This document shows positions 43,301 to 50,970 of a stretch of DNA of 64,000 nucleotides, in pieces. This DNA is from Actinokineospora iranica (lineage in GTDB: Bacteria > Actinomycetota > Actinomycetes > Mycobacteriales > Pseudonocardiaceae). The stretch covers positions 124,001-188,000 of the forward strand of contig NZ_FMZZ01000013.1 in assembly GCF_900101685.1 (NCBI RefSeq), read 5' to 3'. Positions within the stretch are counted from its first letter, which is position 1. Every line of letters begins with the position of its first letter. The position numbers were made by a program, and so were the translations under genes. The notes beneath the pieces are model-generated. The model did not search any database, was not told the DNA's origin, and saw nothing but the letters and a program-made list of their open reading frames with translations.

Positions 43301-44399
43301 CCCGCTTGAGATCGGCGAGACGACGCTCCACTTCGACTGCTCGCCGGCGCGAATCCCGTCCTACGAGAACTGGTATTCGACGCTCTCGCTGTGGGAGCGC
43401 GTCGCCTTCCTGGCATGGCTGAAGAAGACGTTCCTGGAGACTCGGGACGAGATGATCGAGGAGATCGACCATCTTCTGGGCGAGGCGGCCACGCTCGATG
43501 AGGCCGAGGGCCACCCGTTCCCCATCGCCCCGGTCACGCTGCCGCTCAAGGCCATCAAGTCGGAGCTCGAGAACGCGGTGAAAGGGCCCGCCGCGGCAGG
43601 CACGCAGACGCGGATGGCGACAATCCCGGTCGCGTCGTACACGCTGATGATCGACCAGTACCTGGTTAACTCGCAGTACGAACACGCGTGGAAGCGCATG
43701 GACGCGCTGAAGGATCTGATCAGCAAGGAGCGACCCGGTAGCTTCTTCGCGCGGTTCAAGGAGCTCCATGAGCAGTGGGCGAAGGCGGTCAAGGACTACA
43801 AGGCCGCCGCCTCCGCGTGGCAGTCGCTGGGCGACTTCACGGCCGACGCTCCGCAACCGGTGCAGGACTCGCTCAACCCGCTCAAGCTCGAGGTCCAGAA
43901 GTTCCGCGGCCTCGTGGAGGAAGGCCTGAAGCAGCAGGTGCAATCGCTGATCGATCAAGTGCCGGAGACCGAGCTCTTGAAGAGCCTGGAGACCGAGGTC
44001 GTCGCGACCACGCAAGCAGTCCAGGGGCTCCCCCAGCAGGTCACAGAGAAGCTCGACGAGCTCAAGACGGAACTCCGGCGGGTGATCCGGCAGAAGGAGC
44101 TGCGCGCGCTCAACCGGGTCCTGAAGTCGAACGGAAAGCCGGCCAAGGAGGAGCCGACGCCAGCTGCAACCTTCGGGACCACGAAGGCGCGCTACGAGGC
44201 GTTCAACGGCCAGGTCTCCCAGGATGGCGCACGTTTCTTTGAGGGCGCTGGCAAGGACGTCCACTTCGGTCTGTGGGTCGACATCTCCGGCGACCTGGAG
44301 GCCAGCACCTACGACGAAGACCGACACCCGGACCACGCCGACGCGATTCGCGAGCTCAAGGAGATGAAGCTCATCCGCTCGAAGCTAGAGCTCCGGTGA
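40320..44399 (+). CDS. Giant P-loop ATPase (BrxC/PglY scale)
   Basis: 1359 residues, the largest protein of the operon. Walker A G-D-W-G-L-G-K-T-R-L-G at about residues 55-65 and Walker B L-W-I-I-V-D-E-V-E at about 200-208 place it among AAA/STAND-like P-loop ATPases. The remainder is long helical sequence, including coiled-coil-like stretches near the end (L-I-D-Q-V-P-E-T-E-L-L-K-S-L-E). Size and N-terminal ATPase position resemble BrxC/PglY of BREX/Pgl systems, which help couple modification and exclusion. Sequence relationship to those families is not established here. Confidence 0.7.
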   Translation: MTITKPWAAKGVALYPPSFSMVGQNQVFNALHQFRRSFWDGAANDIAGFFIAFGDWGLGKTRLGYELIAEATSRVDRWLLNKNEYVIPPFHQADKKPRVLEPALQDGVLPLYIRYSTVCDDELDAATWVARLAVEALRHTLHADPAAGGPQDLYEDLKAAMQAKGVNLKALSLVDDDTRSFEDRLRDAKKVLRDAGLNHLWIIVDEVETPGDLKRGLREDTQTKVDDEYLLMVSEVIKHENWRNQHPDVNFLLLCSVGMRDQIHIGPNLRRASSVTIEPNQLTDVQSYVDHIKGSLVDPHAVDYPVGTLEGAFLSANRNFGWLNVIMASIHETYARHVERGDGSSAWELLRDFARTDARAKHIFNDDAVLPLLGEVTGVPKQELERLVYSQLPAPVGGVAKAALTEEMADALLAHEVAGRGHTFAELSQVHIDERALANELTRPEFGFKAKEGKTDTYFTPNCEVSVVGLLEALRAFSVAVGGAPGAAGDFVVYADLEQWGEQLAALYPREGIEFAAESLHRIFSKPEYRVDGTRFIGMSFRLWREFNKLLISAAENVRFFRDGKYEASLDEYVRGVSQTKAKRGTAICLGLAKLLDDHLKDEETRQISGLKDVPHKALTSAFSSPSLDGLRVTPDGRCTVVYCLDAQETLDKLRAYIGLERVHPILVLFPAGADVASFEQQLDASPALRRCVLTRRLVSQEEEFLLKYSGRGSAYNAHEARLSKVAKGLEGSYRDEWQAKSREWANGLRKTGYLLAPIWSRKTGNNTADFAKGYRHMLAKDCSLDAAVDTASGPLNNVEFENCRQAAKKNIDAPAAWKYGDLLGVLTTDGSLHPKVPRCFFALLQELKTQSAVSKLANSFFFAVPDREMKAPQQLEQILEVLIGIGLVRKTNDLYKAVDRTMLESRRQSASTWLEGECKDSIKTLRDLFPTQANILLDNNYPTAKQQLVTAEKQIQQVSSDHLTADIDSLTEESLKTVVAQVLDIEERILGVCPLEIGETTLHFDCSPARIPSYENWYSTLSLWERVAFLAWLKKTFLETRDEMIEEIDHLLGEAATLDEAEGHPFPIAPVTLPLKAIKSELENAVKGPAAAGTQTRMATIPVASYTLMIDQYLVNSQYEHAWKRMDALKDLISKERPGSFFARFKELHEQWAKAVKDYKAAASAWQSLGDFTADAPQPVQDSLNPLKLEVQKFRGLVEEGLKQQVQSLIDQVPETELLKSLETEVVATTQAVQGLPQQVTEKLDELKTELRRVIRQKELRALNRVLKSNGKPAKEEPTPAATFGTTKARYEAFNGQVSQDGARFFEGAGKDVHFGLWVDISGDLEASTYDEDRHPDHADAIRELKEMKLIRSKLELR

Positions 44400-45304
44400 A
44401 CGCGCGCATCGTCGAAGCACAGGCTGACCTGTTCGAGGTCGGCGTCCTCTCGCAGACGGCAGAGGTCGACAGCGTTCCCATGGATCGGCTCCTGGCTGAT
44501 CCGTCGGGGCCTCCGCTCGTCGTCGTCGGGGGGCTGCTGGGTGCCGAGCGCCTCATCGCCATGCGCAAGCTATCGTCCGCGCTCGCGCGGGCGCGGGTCG
44601 CCGTCATCGTCGTGCCGCCGTTCACGGATCTGGACCTCGGCCGCTACTTCGAGACGCCGGTCCAGCTGGGAGCCCGACGCCGCTCCGCGAACTCGACTGC
44701 TCGCATCACCGACGGTGCGCTCGAGGAGGTTCTCGGCGGAGAGGTGAACGTCCGGTCGGATTACTTCTTCGACACGGTGCTCGGCGCAGGCGTGCTCGCT
44801 GTGGATGCCCAGAACAAGCCCGTGCTCCTCCGGTACCAAGCAACCAACACCGCAGGTCCGGTGTTCTTCTCTGCGCTCCAATTGCTCACCTACACGGCGC
44901 TCACCAACGAGGCGCATCGCCAGAGCCTGCTTGGACACCTCTTGTCGTGGACTCCGTCGGTCACAGCGGAGGCTAGGGAGATCGCACGGCAGCCGTCGAG
45001 CCCGCCGAAGGCCGAGGCAGTCGGCGAAGGGGGGCTCGTCCCCGTCGCGCTGCTCCTTGCGGCCGGCGGCCCACAGACAGCGGAGCTCCTGCGATCTCGA
45101 GCCGGGGCGCTCCTTGGCGTGGACCTGAGCGCCAACGACGTCGGTCGAGCCCTCGAGGAGCTCACGCGTCAGGGGCTCGCGGCCTTCGACGCGTCGGCAC
45201 CGAGCGATCGCGGGGCTCTCGTCCGGTTTCTCGAGCAGCGCGGGATGCACCCGTACCTGCGAGAGCTTGGGGCCCTGCTCGCCTCAGAGGAGACGACGAC
45301 ATGA
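44396..45304 (+). CDS. GATase/ThuA-like fold protein with C-terminal winged helix
   Basis: 302 residues from GTG (GTGA overlap). The N-terminal 180 residues alternate strands and helices: P-L-V-V-V-G-G-L-L-G-A, V-A-V-I-V-V-P-P-F-T-D, V-L-L-R-Y-Q-A-T-N and F-F-S-A-L-Q-L-L-T. This resembles the DUF4350/ThuA group of amidotransferase-like folds, without a visible Cys-His pair. The C-terminal 80 residues look like a winged helix (A-L-E-E-L-T-R-Q-G-L-A-A-F). It opens the HerA module and may be a structural partner. Confidence 0.5.
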   Translation: MNARIVEAQADLFEVGVLSQTAEVDSVPMDRLLADPSGPPLVVVGGLLGAERLIAMRKLSSALARARVAVIVVPPFTDLDLGRYFETPVQLGARRRSANSTARITDGALEEVLGGEVNVRSDYFFDTVLGAGVLAVDAQNKPVLLRYQATNTAGPVFFSALQLLTYTALTNEAHRQSLLGHLLSWTPSVTAEAREIARQPSSPPKAEAVGEGGLVPVALLLAAGGPQTAELLRSRAGALLGVDLSANDVGRALEELTRQGLAAFDASAPSDRGALVRFLEQRGMHPYLRELGALLASEETTT

Positions 45305-46440
45305 AGAGTATCGAGCTGGCTCGCGCACTCGCCGCGGCAATGAGCCTGCGGCTTCCCGGCACCGTCGGGAAGATGGCCAACAAGATGCGGTACATCGACT
45401 CGAAGGCCCCGCTCTTCGTGCGTGGCGGCATCATCCGCAGCGTCGAGTCACGCCGGTTCGATCGCGTCTACGCCGTCGGAGTTTCCTCCAAAAGCCGGAG
45501 CATACCCGCCCTGGGCGGCATTCTCTATGGAGCCGCGGCGCTTCGCCACGACATCGTCGTGTCTTGCAACCAGGCGACGGAGGGCTTCCAGGACAGCCGC
45601 GTCGACATCAATGACATGAACTTCCTGGACGCGTCCGAGCGACTTGCATGGAAGGAGTACATCCTCGTCTACCAGCTTCTGACGGACCTGCTGGATTCGG
45701 ATACGAAACCGGATGTCATCTTCGTCGACATCCCGCTCCTTGTCCCGCGTGCAGAGCAGAGTCTCAGCCTCGCCGAGCCCGACGTCGAGGAGGAGTGGCG
45801 CGAGCTGATCGAGGTGATGGAAGCGTTCTGGCAGCGGTTCCTGCCGTCCATCTACCCGAACGACCCGAACGGTCCGTTCCTCGTCTCGCTTCAGTCGCGC
45901 CGCGACCTCAACGCCGCCGTCTTGAACGCGCTCCGTGAGAAGGGACACGCGGGTTCCCCCGAGGCGATCGGCAGCGAAGCTCTGGACCTCGTGCAAAGCG
46001 AGTGGGTGCAGCTGCGGCGAGTCGGTGTTCTCCGCTTCCTCCGTGGTGCCCTGCGCGCAGGGCATCGAACGGCCGCCTACTACTACGAAGCGCTGGGGCG
46101 CCAGATGAAGCGCTTCGAGCCTCGGACGGTCGCGAACCACGGGCTCATCGGCTTCCACATCCAGGTCGGCCTCCGAACGCCGATCTGGAAGATCGAGACC
46201 GTCGGTGCTCCGGGGCAGTGGGACTCCGAAGCCCTCGACAGGCTAGCCAGCATCACCGCCTTCCTGACACTGAACGACAACCCGCGAATGAAGCCACTGC
46301 CGCTCTGGTACGCCGAGCAGCTCGTGATAATGCCGCGCGAGGTCCTGTCCAACTACCTTCGTTCGGCCCTGGGCATGCTCAAGGAGCGTGCCGTTGATCG
46401 AGCCTGGCTCGAGGGCGTCGACACCCTGGATGAGGAGTGA
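45301..46440 (+). CDS. NurA-like nuclease candidate, partner of HerA
   Basis: 379 residues, ATGA overlap with the previous gene. The first strands R-V-Y-A-V-G-V-S-S-K-S-R-S-I-P-A-L-G-G and D-V-I-F-V-D-I-P-L-L-V-P-R, a helical middle and R-T-P-I-W-K-I-E-T near 295 follow the NurA plan (RNase H-like fold). The usual N-terminal Asp-Gly-Ser is not obvious, so activity is uncertain. Position directly before HerA is the strongest support: HerA and NurA commonly form a DNA-end-processing pair, also in several anti-phage systems. Confidence 0.5.
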   Translation: MKSIELARALAAAMSLRLPGTVGKMANKMRYIDSKAPLFVRGGIIRSVESRRFDRVYAVGVSSKSRSIPALGGILYGAAALRHDIVVSCNQATEGFQDSRVDINDMNFLDASERLAWKEYILVYQLLTDLLDSDTKPDVIFVDIPLLVPRAEQSLSLAEPDVEEEWRELIEVMEAFWQRFLPSIYPNDPNGPFLVSLQSRRDLNAAVLNALREKGHAGSPEAIGSEALDLVQSEWVQLRRVGVLRFLRGALRAGHRTAAYYYEALGRQMKRFEPRTVANHGLIGFHIQVGLRTPIWKIETVGAPGQWDSEALDRLASITAFLTLNDNPRMKPLPLWYAEQLVIMPREVLSNYLRSALGMLKERAVDRAWLEGVDTLDEE

Positions 46441-46442
46441 GC

Positions 46443-48137
46443 ATGTTCCGAGACGACGACAACTATGTTGGCAAGCTGGTCGGCAACACTGGGGAACCCA
46501 ACAAGCTGACGATCGCGCTGCGTACGAGCTTCTCGGCGCGGCGTGGAGAGTTCGTGCGGGTCGCGCACCAGGAGCGCAAGTCGGAATCGCAGCTCGACGT
46601 GCTCGGCCGCGTCGTTGGGCTCTCGCGGTCGAACATCTTGTTCAGCCCAGCGCTCGGCGAAGGGATCAGTGAAGTCGAGCTGTTGCCGCAGTCGCGGCTC
46701 TCGGGCGAGACCGTGTACGCGACGCTCGAGCTGGTCGGTTATAAGGATCCGTTCACCGGCGAGATCCGGATACCCCGGCGTCCCCTGACGCCGGGGACGA
46801 AGGTCTACGGAGTCGACTACGCGTTCCTTACGAGCTTCTACGAGTTTTCCGAGGACACCAGCATCCATCTCGGCAACCTCGTCGGCTACGAAAAGGGCGA
46901 GAACATCGTCCCGGTATTCCTCGACGCGAACACCTTGGTGACCGAGCACCTCGCCGTGCTTGCGATGACCGGCTCAGGGAAGAGCTACACCGTCGGGCGC
47001 GTCATCGAGCGGCTGGTCTCGCAGCTCAACGCGTCGGTCGTGGTCTTCGACCCGCACGGCGAGTACGGCAAGGCCTTCCGAGCAGGCAAGCTCAACTTCA
47101 ACGACCGGCTCGACAAGGTCGAGGATCCTCGGGACCGGCAGAAGCTCGGGGAGATCCAAGATGTCCTCCAGCAGCTGCAGGACCGCGGGGGCGGCATCAA
47201 GGTCTACACGCCGCAGCTGCGGAGCTTCGACGAGAAGTACGCGGGGAAGAACATGCGCCTCGCCCTTCAGCTCGACCACTTCGACGTGGACGAGTTCTCC
47301 GGTGTGCTCCCTGGACTGACGGAGCCGCAGCAGCGCGTGCTCGATGTCGCGCTCCGCTACTGGAAGGAGAACATCGACGAGCCTCGCGACATCCAGGAGC
47401 TCTTCGCGGTCCTCGATGATCTCGACCGCCTGAAGGAGTGGGTGACGAAGTCCGGCAGCCAGGGTGAGGCCAACGCGCTCCGCGGAGGGAGCGCCAACAT
47501 CGCCGCCATCCGCCTTCGGCGAATGATCAACGAGGCCCAGAGCTTCTACTCGCGCGCGGCCGGTGAGCCGTTCGACGTCTACGAGATGGTCGGCGACGAC
47601 AATGCCGAGGCCGGACGGCTCTGCATCGTCGACCTCCAAGGGCTCTCGAACACGGCGCGGCAGGTCATCGTCGCGCTCATCTCGAGCGAGCTGATGAAGG
47701 CGGCGGCCGACAAGCAGCGCCCGACCCGACCGGTGTTCATTGTCTACGAGGAGGGGCACAACTTCGCGCCCGCAGGCGAGGCTGCGATCTCGAAGAACAT
47801 CATCAAGCGCATCGCGGCCGAGGGCCGGAAGTTCGGCGTGGGCTTCGCCATCGTCAGCCAGCGCCCGAGCAAGCTCGACTCCGACGTGACGAGTCAGTGC
47901 AACACCATCGTCGCGATGCGCATCAAGAACCCGGACGACCAGCGGTTCATCCAGAAGACCTCCGACTACTTCTCTGCAGCGGACCTGGCGGAGCTCCCGA
48001 CGCTGTCGACCGGTGAGGCGCTGATCTGCGGACGGGCGATCATCGCGCCGCTCGTCGTGAAGGTCGGCACCAAGGCGCTCGTCCACGGCGGTGAGTCACC
48101 GCGTGTGTGCGAGCGCTGGGGGAGGTCGGGAGGATGA
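46443..48137 (+). CDS. herA: HerA-family ATPase (DUF87)
   Basis: 564 residues from ATG 46443, behind GAGGAG; GTG 46437 is an alternative. The N-terminal HAS-barrel-like domain (Y-V-G-K-L-V-G-N-T) is followed by the ATPase core: Walker A A-M-T-G-S-G-K-S-Y-T-V near residue 178, D-P-H-G-E-Y-G, Walker B V-F-I-V-Y-E-E-G-H-N-F near 433, and S-Q-R-P-S-K-L-D (sensor/Arg finger). Hexameric DNA translocase that usually drives a nuclease partner. It could supply the motor and effector function that HsdR would provide in a type I system. Confidence 0.92.
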   Translation: MFRDDDNYVGKLVGNTGEPNKLTIALRTSFSARRGEFVRVAHQERKSESQLDVLGRVVGLSRSNILFSPALGEGISEVELLPQSRLSGETVYATLELVGYKDPFTGEIRIPRRPLTPGTKVYGVDYAFLTSFYEFSEDTSIHLGNLVGYEKGENIVPVFLDANTLVTEHLAVLAMTGSGKSYTVGRVIERLVSQLNASVVVFDPHGEYGKAFRAGKLNFNDRLDKVEDPRDRQKLGEIQDVLQQLQDRGGGIKVYTPQLRSFDEKYAGKNMRLALQLDHFDVDEFSGVLPGLTEPQQRVLDVALRYWKENIDEPRDIQELFAVLDDLDRLKEWVTKSGSQGEANALRGGSANIAAIRLRRMINEAQSFYSRAAGEPFDVYEMVGDDNAEAGRLCIVDLQGLSNTARQVIVALISSELMKAAADKQRPTRPVFIVYEEGHNFAPAGEAAISKNIIKRIAAEGRKFGVGFAIVSQRPSKLDSDVTSQCNTIVAMRIKNPDDQRFIQKTSDYFSAADLAELPTLSTGEALICGRAIIAPLVVKVGTKALVHGGESPRVCERWGRSGG

Positions 48138-48745
48138 TGGGTGACCGCTTGACATCACCGACGGACCTGGTTTTCGACGGACTCACCAACCGCGAATTGA
48201 TGGTCGAGCACTTCCCGATGCTGCTGTCGGGGATCCCGGACATCGGGCTCACGGTACACTCGCACTTCCTCACAGTCCTGGCCACCGCAGGGCAGTCACA
48301 GGGCTACTCCGCCGTGGCGGAGTGCCCGATCTGGTGGGCCCGCGACAACGGCCTCGGGGACGTGCGCGCGGACTCTGTGTGGTTCGAGAAGCACTCGGGC
48401 GAAGCCTCGCTCGCGTTCGAATTCGAGAGGTTCGAGCGCGGTGACGAGGGCAAGCTGCGGGGCAAGGTCGAGAACCTCGCGATCGCGTCGACCGCGTCCC
48501 CGAGCTTGAAGCTGTGTGTCCTGATCTACTGGGTGCGCAGCGGCTCGGCTCCACGCAGCATGGACGCCATCATCGCAACCTACCGCGAAGGGTTCAGGCG
48601 TCGTGGCAGTGACGTAGACCCGGCACGGACACCATTGATGATCATCAAGTGCGTGATGCGCCCCGCTCCCGATTCCGAACGTCTCGTGTTCGGCGAGTTC
48701 CTGCGCGACGAGCGCAATGAGCGGCTCGCCTTAGGGAGGGCGTAG
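48134..48745 (+). CDS. Uncharacterised protein with possible PD-(D/E)xK-like core
   Basis: 203 residues; ATG 48134 was chosen for GGAGG eight bases upstream (ATG 48137 possible). V-R-A-D-S-V-W-F with an Asp, then S-L-A-F-E-F-E-R-F with E-x-E, and L-R-G-K-V-E-N-L followed by L-K-L-C-V-L-I-Y-W give the alpha/beta order of a restriction-endonuclease-like fold. The Lys of the motif is not in the usual place. It overlaps the HerA stop. It could be the effector nuclease or a binding subunit. Confidence 0.5.
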   Translation: MMGDRLTSPTDLVFDGLTNRELMVEHFPMLLSGIPDIGLTVHSHFLTVLATAGQSQGYSAVAECPIWWARDNGLGDVRADSVWFEKHSGEASLAFEFERFERGDEGKLRGKVENLAIASTASPSLKLCVLIYWVRSGSAPRSMDAIIATYREGFRRRGSDVDPARTPLMIIKCVMRPAPDSERLVFGEFLRDERNERLALGRA

Positions 48746-48747
48746 TC

Positions 48748-50328
48748 ATGGCGCTGATCGTGTTCCGCGGCAAACCCAGCGAGGTGCTGGGCGATCGGTT
48801 TCGCTTGCTAGCCGAGCTCGGCAAAGGGAGCTTCGGCGAGGTGTGGCAGGCGCGGAGGCTGAAGGATGGTGCCACGGTCGCGATCAAGATTCCGAAAGAC
48901 CAGGAGAAGGGCGAGGAGGTGCTCCGCAAGGAGTCAGACATCATCAGGGAGATCCGTCACCCGAACATCGTTCGCGTCCACGGCTTCCACAACATCAGCG
49001 AGCTCTTCGTGATCGAGATGGAGTTCGTCGATGGCTACGACCTGGCGAAGGTTCTCGACAGCGTCAGTACGCGGGCGCCGCTAACCTTCGAACAGATGCT
49101 GGAGTGGACGATGCAGATCCTCGACGGTCTTGCTTCCGTCCACGCCGCGAACATCTCGCACAACGACCTGAAGCCGCAGAACATCCTCGTCGACAAGGCG
49201 TCCGGAGTAGCGAAGATCACCGACTTCGGGTCGAGCCGCCGGCTCGAGGATGTGTGGGTCTGGACCAAGCGCCACGGCACGGAGGCGTACATGGCCCCGG
49301 AGGTGGCGCTCGAGGGAAAACGCGCCCGGGACGTCAGCGACATCTACTCGATCGGCGTTCTCCTCTACGAGATGGCCACCGGACGGTTACCCTACTCGAG
49401 CCCGCATCAGCTGCTGACCGGCGTGCAGATCGCCAAGCCTCGTGAGGTCAACCGCGATGTGCCTGCCGATCTTGAGGACGTGATCCTTCGCGCGATGGCG
49501 CGGCGGCACGAGAACCGTTTTCAGAACTGCGGGTCGATGCGCGCCGCCGTGCAGGCATGCCTTGACCGGTTGCGCGCTGAGGCGGCGACGGCAGCTATGC
49601 CTGCTCGCTCGGAGCCCAGCCAGCTCGGCTTCCGGCCGCCCTCGTCGAGTCCACTCTACTACCTCGAACTGGCCAAACAGCGGCTCGCCGAGGGCGACGC
49701 TCAGGGTGCCCTGGAGGCAGCGGAGGCCGCTGTCGATCGGAGCGACGAGCATCCTCAGTACCTGCGGATGCTCGGCGGCATCTGTATTCGCCTGGGGTAC
49801 GACCGCAAAGCGGCCGAAGCGTACGAGCAGCTGCTCGTCGCCTTCGATCGTGGCTATCCGGTCGAAGGTCATCAGCGACGCGACGTGCTCGAGCGACTCG
49901 GTCAGCTGTACAGCAGCCTCCAGCGGTATGGCGACGCGGTAACGATCTACGAGCGCCTTGTGGACGCCGTCAAACGGCCTTACTCGCGGTTCCGGCTCGC
50001 CGTCGCGGCGGGACTTGATGGCGATTACGGGCGCGCGATCCAGTTGCTCGAGACCGTTCGAGCGGAGCGGCCGGATGCCGTCGTCGTCTACTCCAAGCTC
50101 GGGTGGGCGCACGCCCTCAACGGGAACGATCGCCTCGCTCTCAGCTTCTACAACCAGGCCCTCGCGCTCGACGCCTTCGACCTGTTCAGCCTCTTCGAGC
50201 TAGGAAAGTACTACTTCATGGTCGGTGATCGGCGACGCGCCCGCGAGTACTTTGAGCGAGTCATGGACGGGGACAAGCTGGGCTTCTACGGCGACCGCGT
50301 CCGCGAGCTCACGAGCCCGACAGCCTGA
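48748..50328 (+). CDS. Ser/Thr protein kinase 2 with C-terminal TPR array
   Basis: 526 residues, GGGAGG before ATG. A complete kinase: glycine loop G-K-G-S-F-G-E-V-W near 25-33, V-A-I-K-I near 45, catalytic loop H-N-D-L-K-P-Q-N near 138 (Asn instead of Arg), D-F-G-S-S near 158, and M-A-P-E with D-I-Y-S-I-G-V-L-L-Y-E-M. Residues about 305-520 form five to six tetratricopeptide repeats (A-L-E-A-A-E-A-A-V, A-A-E-A-Y-E-Q-L-L, L-S-F-Y-N-Q-A-L-A-L-D). Last gene of the operon. The TPRs probably bind other components; phosphorylation may license or trigger the response. Confidence 0.92.
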   Translation: MALIVFRGKPSEVLGDRFRLLAELGKGSFGEVWQARRLKDGATVAIKIPKDQEKGEEVLRKESDIIREIRHPNIVRVHGFHNISELFVIEMEFVDGYDLAKVLDSVSTRAPLTFEQMLEWTMQILDGLASVHAANISHNDLKPQNILVDKASGVAKITDFGSSRRLEDVWVWTKRHGTEAYMAPEVALEGKRARDVSDIYSIGVLLYEMATGRLPYSSPHQLLTGVQIAKPREVNRDVPADLEDVILRAMARRHENRFQNCGSMRAAVQACLDRLRAEAATAAMPARSEPSQLGFRPPSSSPLYYLELAKQRLAEGDAQGALEAAEAAVDRSDEHPQYLRMLGGICIRLGYDRKAAEAYEQLLVAFDRGYPVEGHQRRDVLERLGQLYSSLQRYGDAVTIYERLVDAVKRPYSRFRLAVAAGLDGDYGRAIQLLETVRAERPDAVVVYSKLGWAHALNGNDRLALSFYNQALALDAFDLFSLFELGKYYFMVGDRRRAREYFERVMDGDKLGFYGDRVRELTSPTA

Positions 50329-50499
50329 GCTCCCCCACAGCGCCCGCTGGTCCTCCCAGGCCACGGGTCGGGACTTCTCAGGAACGGTGTAACTGGCCGA
50401 ATGGCTGACGTGTGTCGGCCGGGAAGGTCCAGTAGTGGCCGTGGTTGGCTCCTCTGAAGCGTAGTATCGAGAAGACGACCAAGCCCGGGGACGCGGAGC

Positions 50500-50970
50500 G
50501 TGCCGCCGCAGTTCCGTGGCTAGCGGTTCAACGAGTTGATCGTTGAGTTGCTGCGCTGCTGGGGGATTGAGGCGACCGCGAGCCTGCGCACAACCGGCGA
50601 GGTTGATGTCGTGCTCGCGCACTCCGGGATGCGGTTCGTCTTGGAAGCGAAGCGACAGAAGGCGGATACGGGAAAATCGCGAAACTGCAGAAGAGGGCGC
50701 GGAAACGCGTAGCCGGAACCTGTGGGATCTTCCTGTCGATATCCGGCTATAGCGCGAAAGCGCTCGTCGATGTCGCGGGTGGCGAACGCCTGGACATACT
50801 TCTGCTTGACGCCTCACGCTGGGAATCGATGCTTGCCGGACTGGCACCTCCGAAAGAGCTACTGCGTCTGGTTCATGATCGGGCGGCTTTCTTGAACCAG
50901 CCCTACACCGCTCTTGCTGACCTGTCGGCTTCGAAACCGATCCCCTTAGTGTTGTGTCACGCAACCTTGG
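50500..50970 (+). pseudogene. Broken PD-(D/E)xK restriction endonuclease gene
   Basis: Reading from GTG 50500, the sequence V-P-P-Q-F-R-G is followed by TAG at 50521, then R-F-N-E-L-I-V-E-L-L-R-C-W-G-I and G-E-V-D-V-V-L with F-V-L-E-A-K-R-Q-K, an intact Asp...E-x-K nuclease core. At about 50669 one base is missing and the protein continues in the -1 frame (G-K-I-A-K-L-Q-K-R-A-R-K-R-V-A-G-T, then L-L-L-D-A-S-R-W-E-S-M-L-A-G-L). Homology fades after about 50970. A nonsense codon plus a frameshift show a dead gene. Intact relatives are common actinomycete restriction-endonuclease-like proteins. Confidence 0.75.

Noticed and set aside
26894-50328. Standard BREX or Pgl system
   Set aside because: A methyltransferase, kinases and a large ATPase are present, but no PglZ-type phosphatase, BrxA/BrxB or BrxL protein was found.
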